Position numbers and translations under genes: made by a program. Below the pieces are notes generated by a model. It saw nothing but the letters and a program-made list of their open reading frames with translations. It searched no databases and was not told the origin of the DNA. A DNA stretch of 64,000 nt, taken from assembly GCA_902490335.1 (NCBI GenBank), contig CABUDL010000004.1, positions 1-64,000 on the forward strand, written 5' to 3'. How positions within the stretch are numbered: the first letter of the stretch is position 1; every line of letters begins with the position of its first letter. The stretch is from an uncultured Clostridium sp. (GTDB lineage: Bacteria; Bacillota; Clostridia; Oscillospirales; Ruminococcaceae). Below are positions 27,238-35,240 of this stretch, piece by piece.

Positions 27238-27636
27238 ATGATCCAGATTGATTTGCAAAGTCGGGTCCCCCTCTATGAGCAGCTTCAGGAACAGATCATC
27301 CGCCTGTCGATGCTGGGGATTCTGGACGAAAATCAGCAGCTGCCGTCGGTGCGAGCGTTGGCACGCGAGGTCGGCGTCAATCCCAACACCGTTGCCAAAG
27401 CCTATCAGCAGCTGGAGCAACAGGGCATCATCTACACCGTATCAGGAAGAGGCAGTTTTGTTTCACCGGACGTCCTTTCCCTGCAACCGCTGCGGCAGGC
27501 AGCCTTGCAGGAAGTTTTGGATGCCGTTGACAAGGCGTTGAGCCGCGGCGTATCCCCGCAGCAGCTGCTCGATGCTGTCCGGCAACAGCTGGACTCCCTT
27601 TCACCCTGCAATCAAGGAGGTAGCCAAGATGATTAA
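27238..27636 (+). CDS. GntR family regulator, YtrA subfamily
   Basis: A 132-residue DNA-binding repressor. The winged helix covers about residues 10-75, including LREVGVNPNTVAKAYQQLEQQGII-like recognition sequence, and the short C-terminal dimerisation tail is characteristic of the YtrA branch, which controls ABC exporters. ATG 27238 follows GGGAGGTGA. Its 3' end overlaps the ATP-binding gene by eight bases, showing translational coupling. In Bacillus YtrA responds to cell-wall-active peptides; an equivalent signal here is a guess. Confidence 0.88.
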   Translation: MIQIDLQSRVPLYEQLQEQIIRLSMLGILDENQQLPSVRALAREVGVNPNTVAKAYQQLEQQGIIYTVSGRGSFVSPDVLSLQPLRQAALQEVLDAVDKALSRGVSPQQLLDAVRQQLDSLSPCNQGGSQDD

Positions 27637-28531
27637 AACGCTTTCTCTTACCAAAACCTTCGGTCCGACCATCGCTTTGGAAAATCTGTCCACCACCATC
27701 GAAGAGGGCAGCATCTACGGTCTGGTCGGCTCCAACGGCGCCGGCAAATCCACCCTGCTGCACCTGCTGGCAGGTATCTACCGTCCCACCGGCGGCAGCA
27801 TCGAAATCGACGGGCAGCCGGTCTATGAAAATCCGGCGTGCAAACAGCAGGTTTTCTTCATCCCCGATGAAATCTATCAGCAGCCGGGTGCTTCGATGGA
27901 AAGCATGGCAAAGCTGTATGCCTGTCTGTATCCCCGGTGGTCACAGCAGCGGTATGAACAGCTGGTGCAGCGTTTCCCCATCGACCCCAAACGCAAGCTG
28001 TCCACCTGCTCGAAGGGGATGCGCCGTCAAATCGCCATCATCCTCGGCATGAGCTGTATGCCCAAATACCTGCTGCTGGATGAAGCGTTTGACGGGCTTG
28101 ACCCGGTCATTCGCGTCGCTGTGCGCAAGCTGATTTCGGACGACGTTCTCGAACGAGGCACCACCGTCCTGATTGCCTCCCACAACCTGCGGGAGCTGGA
28201 GGATTTGTGCGACCAGATTGGTCTGCTGCACGGCGGACACATCCTCTTCCAGCGGGAGCTGGACCAGCTGCGCTGCGACTTTGCCAAAATCCAGTTTGCC
28301 GCCCGTCCGCTGCCCTCCCGCGAACAGCTTGCTCAACTGTTCCCCATCATCTCCATGCACAGCAGCGGCAGCATTGCAGAGATGGTGGTACGCGGCAATC
28401 CGATACAGATTCAGCAGAAGCTGTCGGTCTTTCACCCGCTGCTGTGTGAAACGGTGCCGCTGACGCTGGAAGAAATTTTTATCACAGAAATGGAGGCTGT
28501 CGGCTATGACTACAACAACGTCATCTTCTAA
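27629..28531 (+). CDS. ABC transporter ATP-binding protein
   Basis: A 300-residue ATPase subunit. Walker A is GSNGAGKST (about 35-43), the signature motif is the variant CSKGMRRQ (about 130-137) and Walker B is YLLLDEAFDGLD (about 149-160), with the H-loop in ASHN (about 186-189). The C-terminal 80 residues are a regulatory extension. It overlaps both the upstream regulator gene and the downstream permease gene, so the three form one operon resembling ytrAB. Confidence 0.92.
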   Translation: MIKTLSLTKTFGPTIALENLSTTIEEGSIYGLVGSNGAGKSTLLHLLAGIYRPTGGSIEIDGQPVYENPACKQQVFFIPDEIYQQPGASMESMAKLYACLYPRWSQQRYEQLVQRFPIDPKRKLSTCSKGMRRQIAIILGMSCMPKYLLLDEAFDGLDPVIRVAVRKLISDDVLERGTTVLIASHNLRELEDLCDQIGLLHGGHILFQRELDQLRCDFAKIQFAARPLPSREQLAQLFPIISMHSSGSIAEMVVRGNPIQIQQKLSVFHPLLCETVPLTLEEIFITEMEAVGYDYNNVIF

Positions 28532-30926
28532 TTCTCGTTTCCGTCCATCCGGCAGATTGTTCGACCACCAGTTTTTTGAGCTGTACCATATCGTGGTCAA
28601 GCAGAACCTCATTCCGATGGGAATGTATCTGGTGGTCCTGCTGCTCACGGCGGTGCTGCCCGATTACTCCTCTGCCTCTCAGGTGGATATGAGCATCATC
28701 ACCCCAAATAGCCTGCACCCTCGAGTTTCCTCCTTTGCCTTCTGTGCGCTGGGCTTTGTCGTGCCGGTCATGCTGGCAACCATGTTGTTCCACTATCTGC
28801 ACACCCGTCTTTCGGTAGATTTTTACCACGGTATGCCGGTATCCCGCGACCGCCTGTTTTTCACCCGCTACTTTGCAGGGCTTACCTTCCTGCTGCCTCC
28901 TCTGCTGATTTGCAAGGTGCTGTCCCTGTCCATTCAGCTGGCTTTCTACCATTCTGTCCTCTCCCCGATGACCCTGTTGTCCATCCATCTACAGGATTTT
29001 CTGTTTTGGACTGTCTTATACAGCTCCATCTTCACCATCTCCTGTATGGTGGCAGTCACCTCCTCGAATGTCATCGAGAGCATCCTCTATTCCGCTGCCC
29101 TCAATGGCGCCGGTTCGGTGATCCTGTCTATGTTCATCATCTTTTCCGGCTCCCTTTATGGCTTCGACCTTTACAGTGTCGCCGCGCCTGCCAGCCTGCT
29201 CTCCCCCTATGCCCTGATGGCATATTATATGAACCATTATTCCTACACCCCGCTTCCAGACAACAACCATTGGTTGATTGGAATGTTGATATGGCTGGTT
29301 TTGGGCTTTGCCGCTCTGATGCTTGCGCTGCATCTCTACCGCCGCTTCCACAGCGAGTGGGCACAGCAGTGGGGCAGACAAACCATCTTCACCCAAATCA
29401 TGAAGATTCTGGCAGGAATGCTGATGATGTTTCTGGTCTTTGGCATCCAGATTTTTGACGATCCGGTCACCAACGCCCTGCTGGGCTGTCTGGTGGGCGC
29501 ACCTCTCGGCTTTCTGCTGGTGGAGGGCGTCACCGGAAAAGGTTTTTCCAAGCTGCGCAGCAATGGACGCAGCATTGCCCTCCTGATGGCGCTGTGCCTA
29601 ATCGTTCCCATCTACCTTGTCACCGACGGCTTTGGTCAGGTCTACCGGATTCCGGCAGAGGAGAAGATTCAGCAGGTTTCCTTCCGAATGGCAACCGGAG
29701 CCAGCCGCTATTCCTCCTACTCCTGGGTAGACACCAACGGAATCTGGCACGACAATCTCGCCATCCCCAAAAGCACCCTGACCTCGGAACACGCAAAGGA
29801 GCTGGTTCTTCAGCTCCACCAGAATGGACTGGACCTAAAAGACTACGCCGGTCAGACCTCATCCTTCTATGAAATCACCTATTCTCTGGAGCCAAACGGT
29901 CATAAACTGAGCCGCCGGTATCCGATCAGCGCCCACGACCTTTTGCTGCTCGAGCAAATCTATTGCGAGCCGGAAATGGTTCAAAACAGCGAACCGGTCT
30001 TTTTCTATCAACCCGAGCTGCTCGAGCAGGTGACCCTTTACAACGCCATCGGCAGCCGTATCGGAACGGTCGACACCGACCAATATGAAGCCCTGCTTCA
30101 GGCGCTTCGCGAAGACCTGCTGACCATGAACGCCGACCGCCTCTTCGACTATTCTGCCGATTCCTTCTGCGGTTACCTCCACTTTGGTGTCAAGGAATAC
30201 AACGAAAGACTTCAGCAAAATCTTGCGCTGCGCGACCAGCTGAAAAAACTGCCCTATGGAAGTTCCAACCTGATTCTGCGCTCCTCTTATCAAAAAACGC
30301 TGAAACTTCTGGAATCGTTCGGTCTGAATTTTGAGCAGCCCTCCACCAAGGTTCAATCTCTGGTTGTGACAATGCCAACCACGCAGGACATTGATTTGGA
30401 CCCTACACTCTCCATCACCAGCGATCTGGAGGATTATGCCGAATCCATCGAGCGCTCCAATCTCAAATGGAGCATCACCGACCCCGAGCTGATTGAACAG
30501 ATTCTGGCAGCTTCCAGCCCGAACCGCACCTCGATGAGCTGCAACCGCCTCTATCTGCAAACGGATTCCGCAGAAGCTCCGGTGCGCGGCGTACTGTTCA
30601 TCGAAAACAGCCTTCTGCTTTCCATCTTAAAGGACAGTGAATTCCAGCTACCTTACCTGCTTTCCCCTTCCGAATACAGCAACGACCTGTATCCGCTTTT
30701 AAATCCAAACGTCTATAAAGATGCTCTCTATGAAAAAAGCGCCGAGCAGGCGATGCAGATGCTCTTTGACGTTTCCGAAGATATCAGCGTCGCAGAGTTT
30801 GCCCGCAACAATCATCTGGACTGGTTTACCGGAAAAACACCGGAACAGCTGGATGCGATGGAGCGCACCGCCCTGTGTTCCCCGGACAACACCCTCGTCT
30901 TTTATAACACGCTGATTGGTTACTAA
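28506..30926 (+). CDS. Large ABC transporter permease with C-terminal soluble domain
   Basis: An 806-residue permease that begins inside the ATPase gene. The first about 375 residues hold eight or more membrane segments (for example 38-55, 78-98, 121-145, 155-180, 190-215, 255-275, 300-320, 354-372). The last about 430 residues are soluble, with repeated Tyr/Ser/Gln-rich strands, and have no motif that I recognise; topology suggests an extracytoplasmic location. The arrangement recalls YtrC/YtrD or bacitracin-type permeases, but the large C-terminal domain differs. A terminator follows. Confidence 0.8.
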   Translation: MTTTTSSSNSRFRPSGRLFDHQFFELYHIVVKQNLIPMGMYLVVLLLTAVLPDYSSASQVDMSIITPNSLHPRVSSFAFCALGFVVPVMLATMLFHYLHTRLSVDFYHGMPVSRDRLFFTRYFAGLTFLLPPLLICKVLSLSIQLAFYHSVLSPMTLLSIHLQDFLFWTVLYSSIFTISCMVAVTSSNVIESILYSAALNGAGSVILSMFIIFSGSLYGFDLYSVAAPASLLSPYALMAYYMNHYSYTPLPDNNHWLIGMLIWLVLGFAALMLALHLYRRFHSEWAQQWGRQTIFTQIMKILAGMLMMFLVFGIQIFDDPVTNALLGCLVGAPLGFLLVEGVTGKGFSKLRSNGRSIALLMALCLIVPIYLVTDGFGQVYRIPAEEKIQQVSFRMATGASRYSSYSWVDTNGIWHDNLAIPKSTLTSEHAKELVLQLHQNGLDLKDYAGQTSSFYEITYSLEPNGHKLSRRYPISAHDLLLLEQIYCEPEMVQNSEPVFFYQPELLEQVTLYNAIGSRIGTVDTDQYEALLQALREDLLTMNADRLFDYSADSFCGYLHFGVKEYNERLQQNLALRDQLKKLPYGSSNLILRSSYQKTLKLLESFGLNFEQPSTKVQSLVVTMPTTQDIDLDPTLSITSDLEDYAESIERSNLKWSITDPELIEQILAASSPNRTSMSCNRLYLQTDSAEAPVRGVLFIENSLLLSILKDSEFQLPYLLSPSEYSNDLYPLLNPNVYKDALYEKSAEQAMQMLFDVSEDISVAEFARNNHLDWFTGKTPEQLDAMERTALCSPDNTLVFYNTLIGY

Positions 30927-30951
30927 TTTTTGACATCCACGATTCATCCAT

Positions 30952-30993
30952 AAAAAACGGCTTTCCCTGATTTTTCGGGGAAAGCCGTTTTTC
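30952..30993 (+). terminator. Terminator of the GntR-ABC operon
   Basis: AAAAAACGGCTTTCCC pairs with GGGAAAGCCGTTTTT, 26 bases after the permease stop. Confidence 0.9.
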
Positions 30994-31033
30994 TGTCCTG
31001 ACAAAATTGCCTGTCCGTTTTCGGAATAATTTC

Positions 31034-31062
31034 TTGAAAAAAGGCACACAACTTGTTATGAT
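31034..31062 (+). promoter_or_regulatory. Promoter of the GGCT-like gene
   Basis: TTGAAA (31034-31039), 17-base spacer and TATGAT (31057-31062), 51 bases before the ATG. Confidence 0.6.
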
Positions 31063-31112
31063 AAACTCAACAACAGGAAATATAAATGTTGATAAAAAAG
31101 GAGGACGATCGA

Positions 31113-31553
31113 ATGAACAACCAACCAAAAATTTATTTTGCCTATGGAAGCAATCTGAACCTGGAGGATATGAAGGTTCGTTGTCCCACTGCCCGCCTGC
31201 TGGGTGCCGGACGCGCCGAAGGACATGAGCTGATGTTCCGCGGACACACACCGGACACCTCCTTCCTCACCGTTGTGCCCAGTCCTGACCGGTTTGTCCC
31301 TATCGCTGCCTTTGAGGTGTACGAGGAGGACATCCGCGCACTGGACGACTATGAGGATGTGCAGGACAACATCTACCGCACCGAAACGATGACCTTCTCC
31401 ATCGAAGGACACGGCGAAGTCGAAGGCTTCTGGTATGTAATGAACGGCGGGGACAAGATGCCGCCGACCCAGCGGTACTGGGACACCGTCGTACAGGGCT
31501 ATCAGGATTTCCACTTTGACGTAAAGCTGCTGGAAGAAGCGCTGACCCGATAA
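31113..31553 (+). CDS. Gamma-glutamylcyclotransferase-like (AIG2/GGCT) protein
   Basis: A 146-residue protein of the GGCT fold. The substrate-loop signature FAYGSNLN (about 9-16) is intact, and the acidic catalytic region is around DDYEDVQDNIYR (about 81-92). Family members cleave gamma-glutamyl amides or act as amine cyclotransferases. ATG 31113 is preferred over 31086 because AAGGAGG lies just upstream and the family motif then sits near the N-terminus. Single-gene unit between two terminators. Confidence 0.85.
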   Translation: MNNQPKIYFAYGSNLNLEDMKVRCPTARLLGAGRAEGHELMFRGHTPDTSFLTVVPSPDRFVPIAAFEVYEEDIRALDDYEDVQDNIYRTETMTFSIEGHGEVEGFWYVMNGGDKMPPTQRYWDTVVQGYQDFHFDVKLLEEALTR

Positions 31554-31557
31554 ACGC

Positions 31558-31590
31558 AAAAAAGGCGATGAGTTTTCATCGCCTTTTTTT
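31558..31590. terminator. Bidirectional terminator
   Basis: AAAAAAGGCGATGA pairs with TCATCGCCTTTTTTT around a four-base loop, between the convergent GGCT-like and dehydrogenase genes. Confidence 0.9.
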
Positions 31591-31609
31591 AATGGATTTA
31601 ACTTATCAA

Positions 31610-32359
31610 TTAGCTTCTGGCTGCACCGTCTACCGAGAGGATTTCTCCGGTGATATAGCTTGCCATGTCGCTTGCCAGGAAGAGGAATGCGTTTGCAATA
31701 TCCTCCGGCTCACCGACGCGGCGCAGCGGGATAGTTGCAATCAGAGGTTTAATCATATTCTCCGGCAGAGCCGCTACCATGTCGGTGCGGGTAACGCCCG
31801 GTGCAACGCCGTTGACACGGATGTTGCTTGGACCCAGCTCTCTTGCCAGCGACAGGGTCATGCCGTTGACGGCAAATTTGCTGGTCGGGTAGCCGACGCC
31901 GGACGGCTGACCGGAGATGCTGACCATCGAGCTGGTGTTGAGGATAACACCGCCGCCCTGTGCGCGCATGATCTTAACTGCCGGCTGGATGGCGTTAAAC
32001 AGTGCGTTTACGTTGAGGTTCATAATGCCTGCAAAGTCCTCCGGCTGGTAATCCTCCAGCTTGGTGCTCTGGGAAACGCCGGCGTTGTTGACCAGAATAT
32101 CCAGTCTGCCGTACTTTTCTCCGACCTTAGCGATAGCTTTTTCCATCTCCTCGGAATCGGTCAGGTTTGGCCACATTCCTTCTACGACCCAATCCGGGTT
32201 CTCCTCTTTGAGCGACTGGACGGCTTTATTGACCGACTCCTCTTTTGAGCCGAACAGAACGACCTTTGCTCCGTTTTCCAGATATTTTTTAACGATGGCG
32301 TATCCGATTCCTCTGGTTCCACCGGTTACGACCGCTACACGATCCTTTAACAACATCAT
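31610..32359 (-). CDS. Short-chain dehydrogenase/reductase, FabG/BaiA-like
   Basis: A 249-residue classical SDR. The NAD(P) motif is TGGTRGIG (about 12-19), NNAG at about 89-92, catalytic serine in NTSSMVSISG (about 140-149), and YPTSK (about 155-159). By recollection the NGAKVVLFGSKEESV and GRLDILVNNAGVS stretches and the APGVTRTDM block are closer to bile-acid 3-alpha-hydroxysteroid dehydrogenase BaiA than to fatty-acid FabG, and no fab gene adjoins. Substrate therefore remains open. GGAGG lies eight bases before ATG 32359. Confidence 0.85.
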   Translation of the reverse strand: MMLLKDRVAVVTGGTRGIGYAIVKKYLENGAKVVLFGSKEESVNKAVQSLKEENPDWVVEGMWPNLTDSEEMEKAIAKVGEKYGRLDILVNNAGVSQSTKLEDYQPEDFAGIMNLNVNALFNAIQPAVKIMRAQGGGVILNTSSMVSISGQPSGVGYPTSKFAVNGMTLSLARELGPSNIRVNGVAPGVTRTDMVAALPENMIKPLIATIPLRRVGEPEDIANAFLFLASDMASYITGEILSVDGAARS

Positions 32360-32672
32360 TTGATTTTCCTCCCGTTTTAAATTAAACTATCTTGTTTTTC
32401 TTCTTTATATCAAAATATTTTATTGACATTGACTATATTATACCTTATTGTTAAAATAAAGTCAATCCAAATTCTGCTCTTCCTGCTGAAATCCTCTTTC
32501 TTTTTGTAAAACGCTTGACCTTTCCCTGTAAAAACTGCTATAATAAATGACGGTATACGGCATCCTTTCTTTTTGAGGGAAACAGTTGCTTTTGCACTCT
32601 GCCGCAGCCTTTGTGGATTAAGCGGTTCGCTCCACCTCGGTCGCCTTACCGTGTAAAAATCAGAGGTCATTT
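32360..32672. promoter_or_regulatory. Divergent promoters for the SDR gene and tRNA-Leu
   Basis: This 313-base gap holds two promoters and no gene. For the dehydrogenase (minus strand): TTGACT (32460-32465), 17 bases, TATAAT (32437-32442). For tRNA-Leu (plus strand): TTGACC (32515-32520), 18 bases, TATAAT (32539-32544). About 120 bases between the second promoter and the tRNA form an unassigned 5' leader that would have to be removed by processing. Confidence 0.7.
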
Positions 32673-32756
32673 GCGGATATGGCGGAATTGGCAGACGCGC
32701 TAGATTTAGGCTCTAGTGGTACTCCCGTGCAGGTTCAAGTCCTGTTATCCGCACCA
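32673..32756 (+). tRNA. tRNA-Leu (anticodon UAG)
   Basis: An 84-base class II tRNA. The acceptor stem GCGGATA pairs with TATCCGC, the CCA end is encoded, the D arm contains AATTGGCAGA, the anticodon stem CTAGA/TCTAG surrounds a loop with TAG, the long variable arm (TGGTACTCCCGTGC region) is typical of leucine tRNAs, and the T loop GGTTCAAGTCC is canonical. It reads CUA and, with wobble, other CUN codons. Confidence 0.95.
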
Positions 32757-32762
32757 CCAGAC

Positions 32763-32807
32763 TGAGTCTGGACGCAGTTCGCGTTCGGACTCTTTTCTTT
32801 TATCCAA
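32763..32807 (+). terminator. Terminator of tRNA-Leu, first copy
   Basis: GAGTCTGGACGC pairs with GCGTTCGGACTC (one G-U pair, short loop) followed by TTTTCTTTT, seven bases after the tRNA. Confidence 0.8.
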
Positions 32808-32859
32808 CCGATTCTGCTCGCGTCGGCAGCGACACCTTTTTACAGCACGATTTTGTGTC

Positions 32860-32904
32860 TGAGCCTGGACGCAGTTTGCGTTCGGACTCTTTTCTTTTAT
32901 CCAA
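32860..32904 (+). repeat. Duplicated terminator, second copy
   Basis: A 45-base direct repeat of 32763-32807 with only two visible substitutions, offset by 97 bases. It folds into the same hairpin and T-rich tail. The bases between the copies show no tRNA or gene. Confidence 0.75.
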
Positions 32905-33024
32905 ATGCTCAGCTCGTGTGCCGCGATTTTTTCACTGGGTGCATTCCCCGATAGGAAGTATGCACTCTTTTTCCCCTTACTAAAACATCTATCCCAAACT
33001 TTTTGATGAAACGGAGGTTTTCCC

Positions 33025-33555
33025 ATGATTTTGCAAACCGAACGCCTGCTCCTGCGGGAGATGACCCAAGAGGATTTTCCTGCTCTTTGCCGCATCCTTC
33101 AGGACGAACAGACGATGTATGCCTACGAAGGTGCCTTCAGCGACAGCGAAGCGCAGGTATGGCTGGACCGCCAGCTGGAGCGATACCGTCAGTTCAGCTT
33201 TGGTCTTTGGGCGGTCGTCCTCAAACAGACCGGTGAGATGATCGGTCAATGCGGCTTGACCATGCAGCCGTGGAAGGGTCAGGAGGTCCTGGAAATCGGG
33301 TACCTCCTCAACCGCTCCTACTGGCACTGCGGCTATGCCACCGAAGCGGCACAGGCGTGCAGGCGGTATGCCTTTGAAACCCTTGGAGCCGATGAGGTCT
33401 GCTCCATCATTCGGGACACCAACACCGCCTCTCAGCAGGTTGCCCTGCGAAACGGGATGCACAAGGCAGACCGGATGGTCAAGCACTACCGCGGAGTGGA
33501 TATGCCGCACGACCGCTATGTGGTATCTCGCACATCTCTTTCGGAGAAACCATAA
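33025..33555 (+). CDS. GNAT N-acetyltransferase, RimJ/RimL-like
   Basis: A 176-residue acetyltransferase. It opens with LQTERLLLREMTQEDF, has the cofactor loop RSYWHCGYATEAAQACRRYAF (about 97-117) and ends with the NTASQQVALRNGMHKADRMV block (about 132-151). Conserved QCGLTMQPWKGQEVLEIGYLL gives the central strands. The substrate is unknown. ATG 33025 follows GGAGG by about nine bases. A strong terminator follows. Confidence 0.86.
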   Translation: MILQTERLLLREMTQEDFPALCRILQDEQTMYAYEGAFSDSEAQVWLDRQLERYRQFSFGLWAVVLKQTGEMIGQCGLTMQPWKGQEVLEIGYLLNRSYWHCGYATEAAQACRRYAFETLGADEVCSIIRDTNTASQQVALRNGMHKADRMVKHYRGVDMPHDRYVVSRTSLSEKP

Positions 33556-33561
33556 CAGAAT

Positions 33562-33611
33562 AAAAAAGACAGCCCTTGCGGTCGAAGGACCGGCAAGGGC
33601 TGTCTTTTTTT
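33562..33611 (+). terminator. Terminator after the acetyltransferase
   Basis: AAAAAAGACAGCCCTTGC pairs with GCAAGGGCTGTCTTTTTT. The following 165 bases up to the citXG stop contain a small GC-rich hairpin near 33627-33645 but no gene. Confidence 0.9.
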
Positions 33612-33776
33612 GGGATCATATAAGGGGGAAAGGGCGGTGTCCCCAAAAGCCGCAAGGGACGCTTCGCCCCCCTCAAAAAGGAGAATACGAATTGTTTACA
33701 GGCATTTGCTTTATTAAAATCAGCAACATCTGCCTTTCATACCCTTATACTAATCCATCACACCCATTTTGTCAAG

Positions 33777-35237
33777 CTATTTTATAGTAAACGCTTTATT
33801 TTCTGCATTTTCCCCAAACAAATCTCCACTTTCCTGTGGATAAGGCAATATCCCTTTGGAAAGATTCTCCTCCCAGAAGTGGACAAACAGGCACAGCGCC
33901 AGAAGGTCCGCACAGCCTCCCGGACTGATGTTCTGCTCAATCATCCGGGCATCCAGCTCTTGCAGCAGACGGTGGTCCAGCCGCTCTTTTTGCAGCAGGC
34001 TGTCTGCCTGCTGCTGCATCCATTTTAATGTCTGTAAATCCGAGCGGGTCAAAACGTTGGTGTCCTCGACAGAGGTCATCAGCTGCAACAGCGCGTACAG
34101 CGCCGCATCGTTGCAGTTTTCCCCGCGTTTGAGTGCCGCTTGCAGGGCAGGTAATCCCAGCTGCATCACCGAAGGAAAGCCACGCTCGGCTTCTCCCCGA
34201 ATCCCGACGATGCCGTGCTGACAATACAAACGCTCCCCATAGGAGCGAGGCGGGCGCACTCCCCGGTCAAGCTGCGCAAAATCGTCGCACAAACCCTTGC
34301 ACAAAGCCGCACAGCCCTCCGCCAGCTTTTGGCGGGAATATCCTCCCTCTCTCAGGGAAGCTGCTGCCGTTGCCGCACAGAAAATCCCCATGGAGAAGAT
34401 GGCTCCCTTGTGGGTGTTGACTCCGCCGGTCGCCCGACGCATCCGCTGTTCGGCTTGCTTGCCCTTCCAACGCAGCTTTTGGAAGGTGTCGCTGTTGCTG
34501 CCGTATATTGCGCCCAGCAGCGCCGCCTGACGAAAATATGGGTAGAGGGCGCAGCTGCTGTCAAAGAAGGTTGTTTCCTGCATATCGCTGTGAGCGCCGC
34601 TGTTCTCCCTGTCGACCAGTCCCGGCTTGGGCGCAGTGTGGACCTCATACAGCAATGCACGGCAGGCGGTGGAGGCGATGTCGTCCGCACAGCGACCCAT
34701 CAGTTGCTCGCAGATAATCTGCACGGTGCGGCTTTGCAGCTGCCGAATGTCATGCGCCTGGCTTCTTGCACAGACTGCCGCCTGCTGCTCACACAGCAAA
34801 CAGCGTCTGGGCGGCAGACCCAGCTGCTGCCGCGAAATTTTGGGGGATTCAGCGGTCATCACGTCGATGTCAAACAGCCTGCCCAGCGCATCGTCCTCCT
34901 CGATTTGGGTCATCAGGCGTTTTACCTCCAGCGGCTCCAAATCGGTCAGCAGGCAAAGCTCGTCCCCTGTCGGCTGATGGACCTCCTCCTGCTGCAAAAC
35001 TTCTGCGCCTGCAAAGTGCAGCTGAAGCAGGATGCTCTCCTTGCCCAGCGCAAAGGCGTAGGAGAACAGCGGAAAGCTTTTGACACCGCCTGCAATATTT
35101 AAGGTAAAGCTGATAAGGGTGCCCTCCTGCTGCATCATCCGCTGCTGGCGCAGCACCCGTGCTTCCTTTGCGTCCAGCAGCTGCTGCAACGAAATCGGCT
35201 GGCAGGCGCACAGCTGCTGTAAATAATACTGCTCCAT
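33777..35237 (-). CDS. citXG: Fused CitX-CitG: lyase prosthetic group synthase and transferase
   Basis: A 486-residue fusion for making and attaching the 2'-(5''-triphosphoribosyl)-3'-dephospho-CoA group of the CitD carrier. Residues 1 to about 175 match CitX, the holo-ACP synthase (LLDAKEARVLRQQ, FDIDVMT and RRCLLCEQQAAVCARSQAH). From about 185 the CitG synthase follows (TACRALLYEVHTAPKPGLVD, then TGGVNTHKGAIFSMG at about 282-296). Such fusions occur in other citrate-lyase clusters. It is the last gene of the glutamate operon, three bases after citC. Confidence 0.92.
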   Translation of the reverse strand: MEQYYLQQLCACQPISLQQLLDAKEARVLRQQRMMQQEGTLISFTLNIAGGVKSFPLFSYAFALGKESILLQLHFAGAEVLQQEEVHQPTGDELCLLTDLEPLEVKRLMTQIEEDDALGRLFDIDVMTAESPKISRQQLGLPPRRCLLCEQQAAVCARSQAHDIRQLQSRTVQIICEQLMGRCADDIASTACRALLYEVHTAPKPGLVDRENSGAHSDMQETTFFDSSCALYPYFRQAALLGAIYGSNSDTFQKLRWKGKQAEQRMRRATGGVNTHKGAIFSMGIFCAATAAASLREGGYSRQKLAEGCAALCKGLCDDFAQLDRGVRPPRSYGERLYCQHGIVGIRGEAERGFPSVMQLGLPALQAALKRGENCNDAALYALLQLMTSVEDTNVLTRSDLQTLKWMQQQADSLLQKERLDHRLLQELDARMIEQNISPGGCADLLALCLFVHFWEENLSKGILPYPQESGDLFGENAENKAFTIK

Positions 35238-35240
35238 CCT

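Noticed and set aside
32757..33000. Second tRNA gene behind tRNA-Leu
   Set aside because: No acceptor-stem pair, T-loop or anticodon arm can be formed between the two terminator copies.
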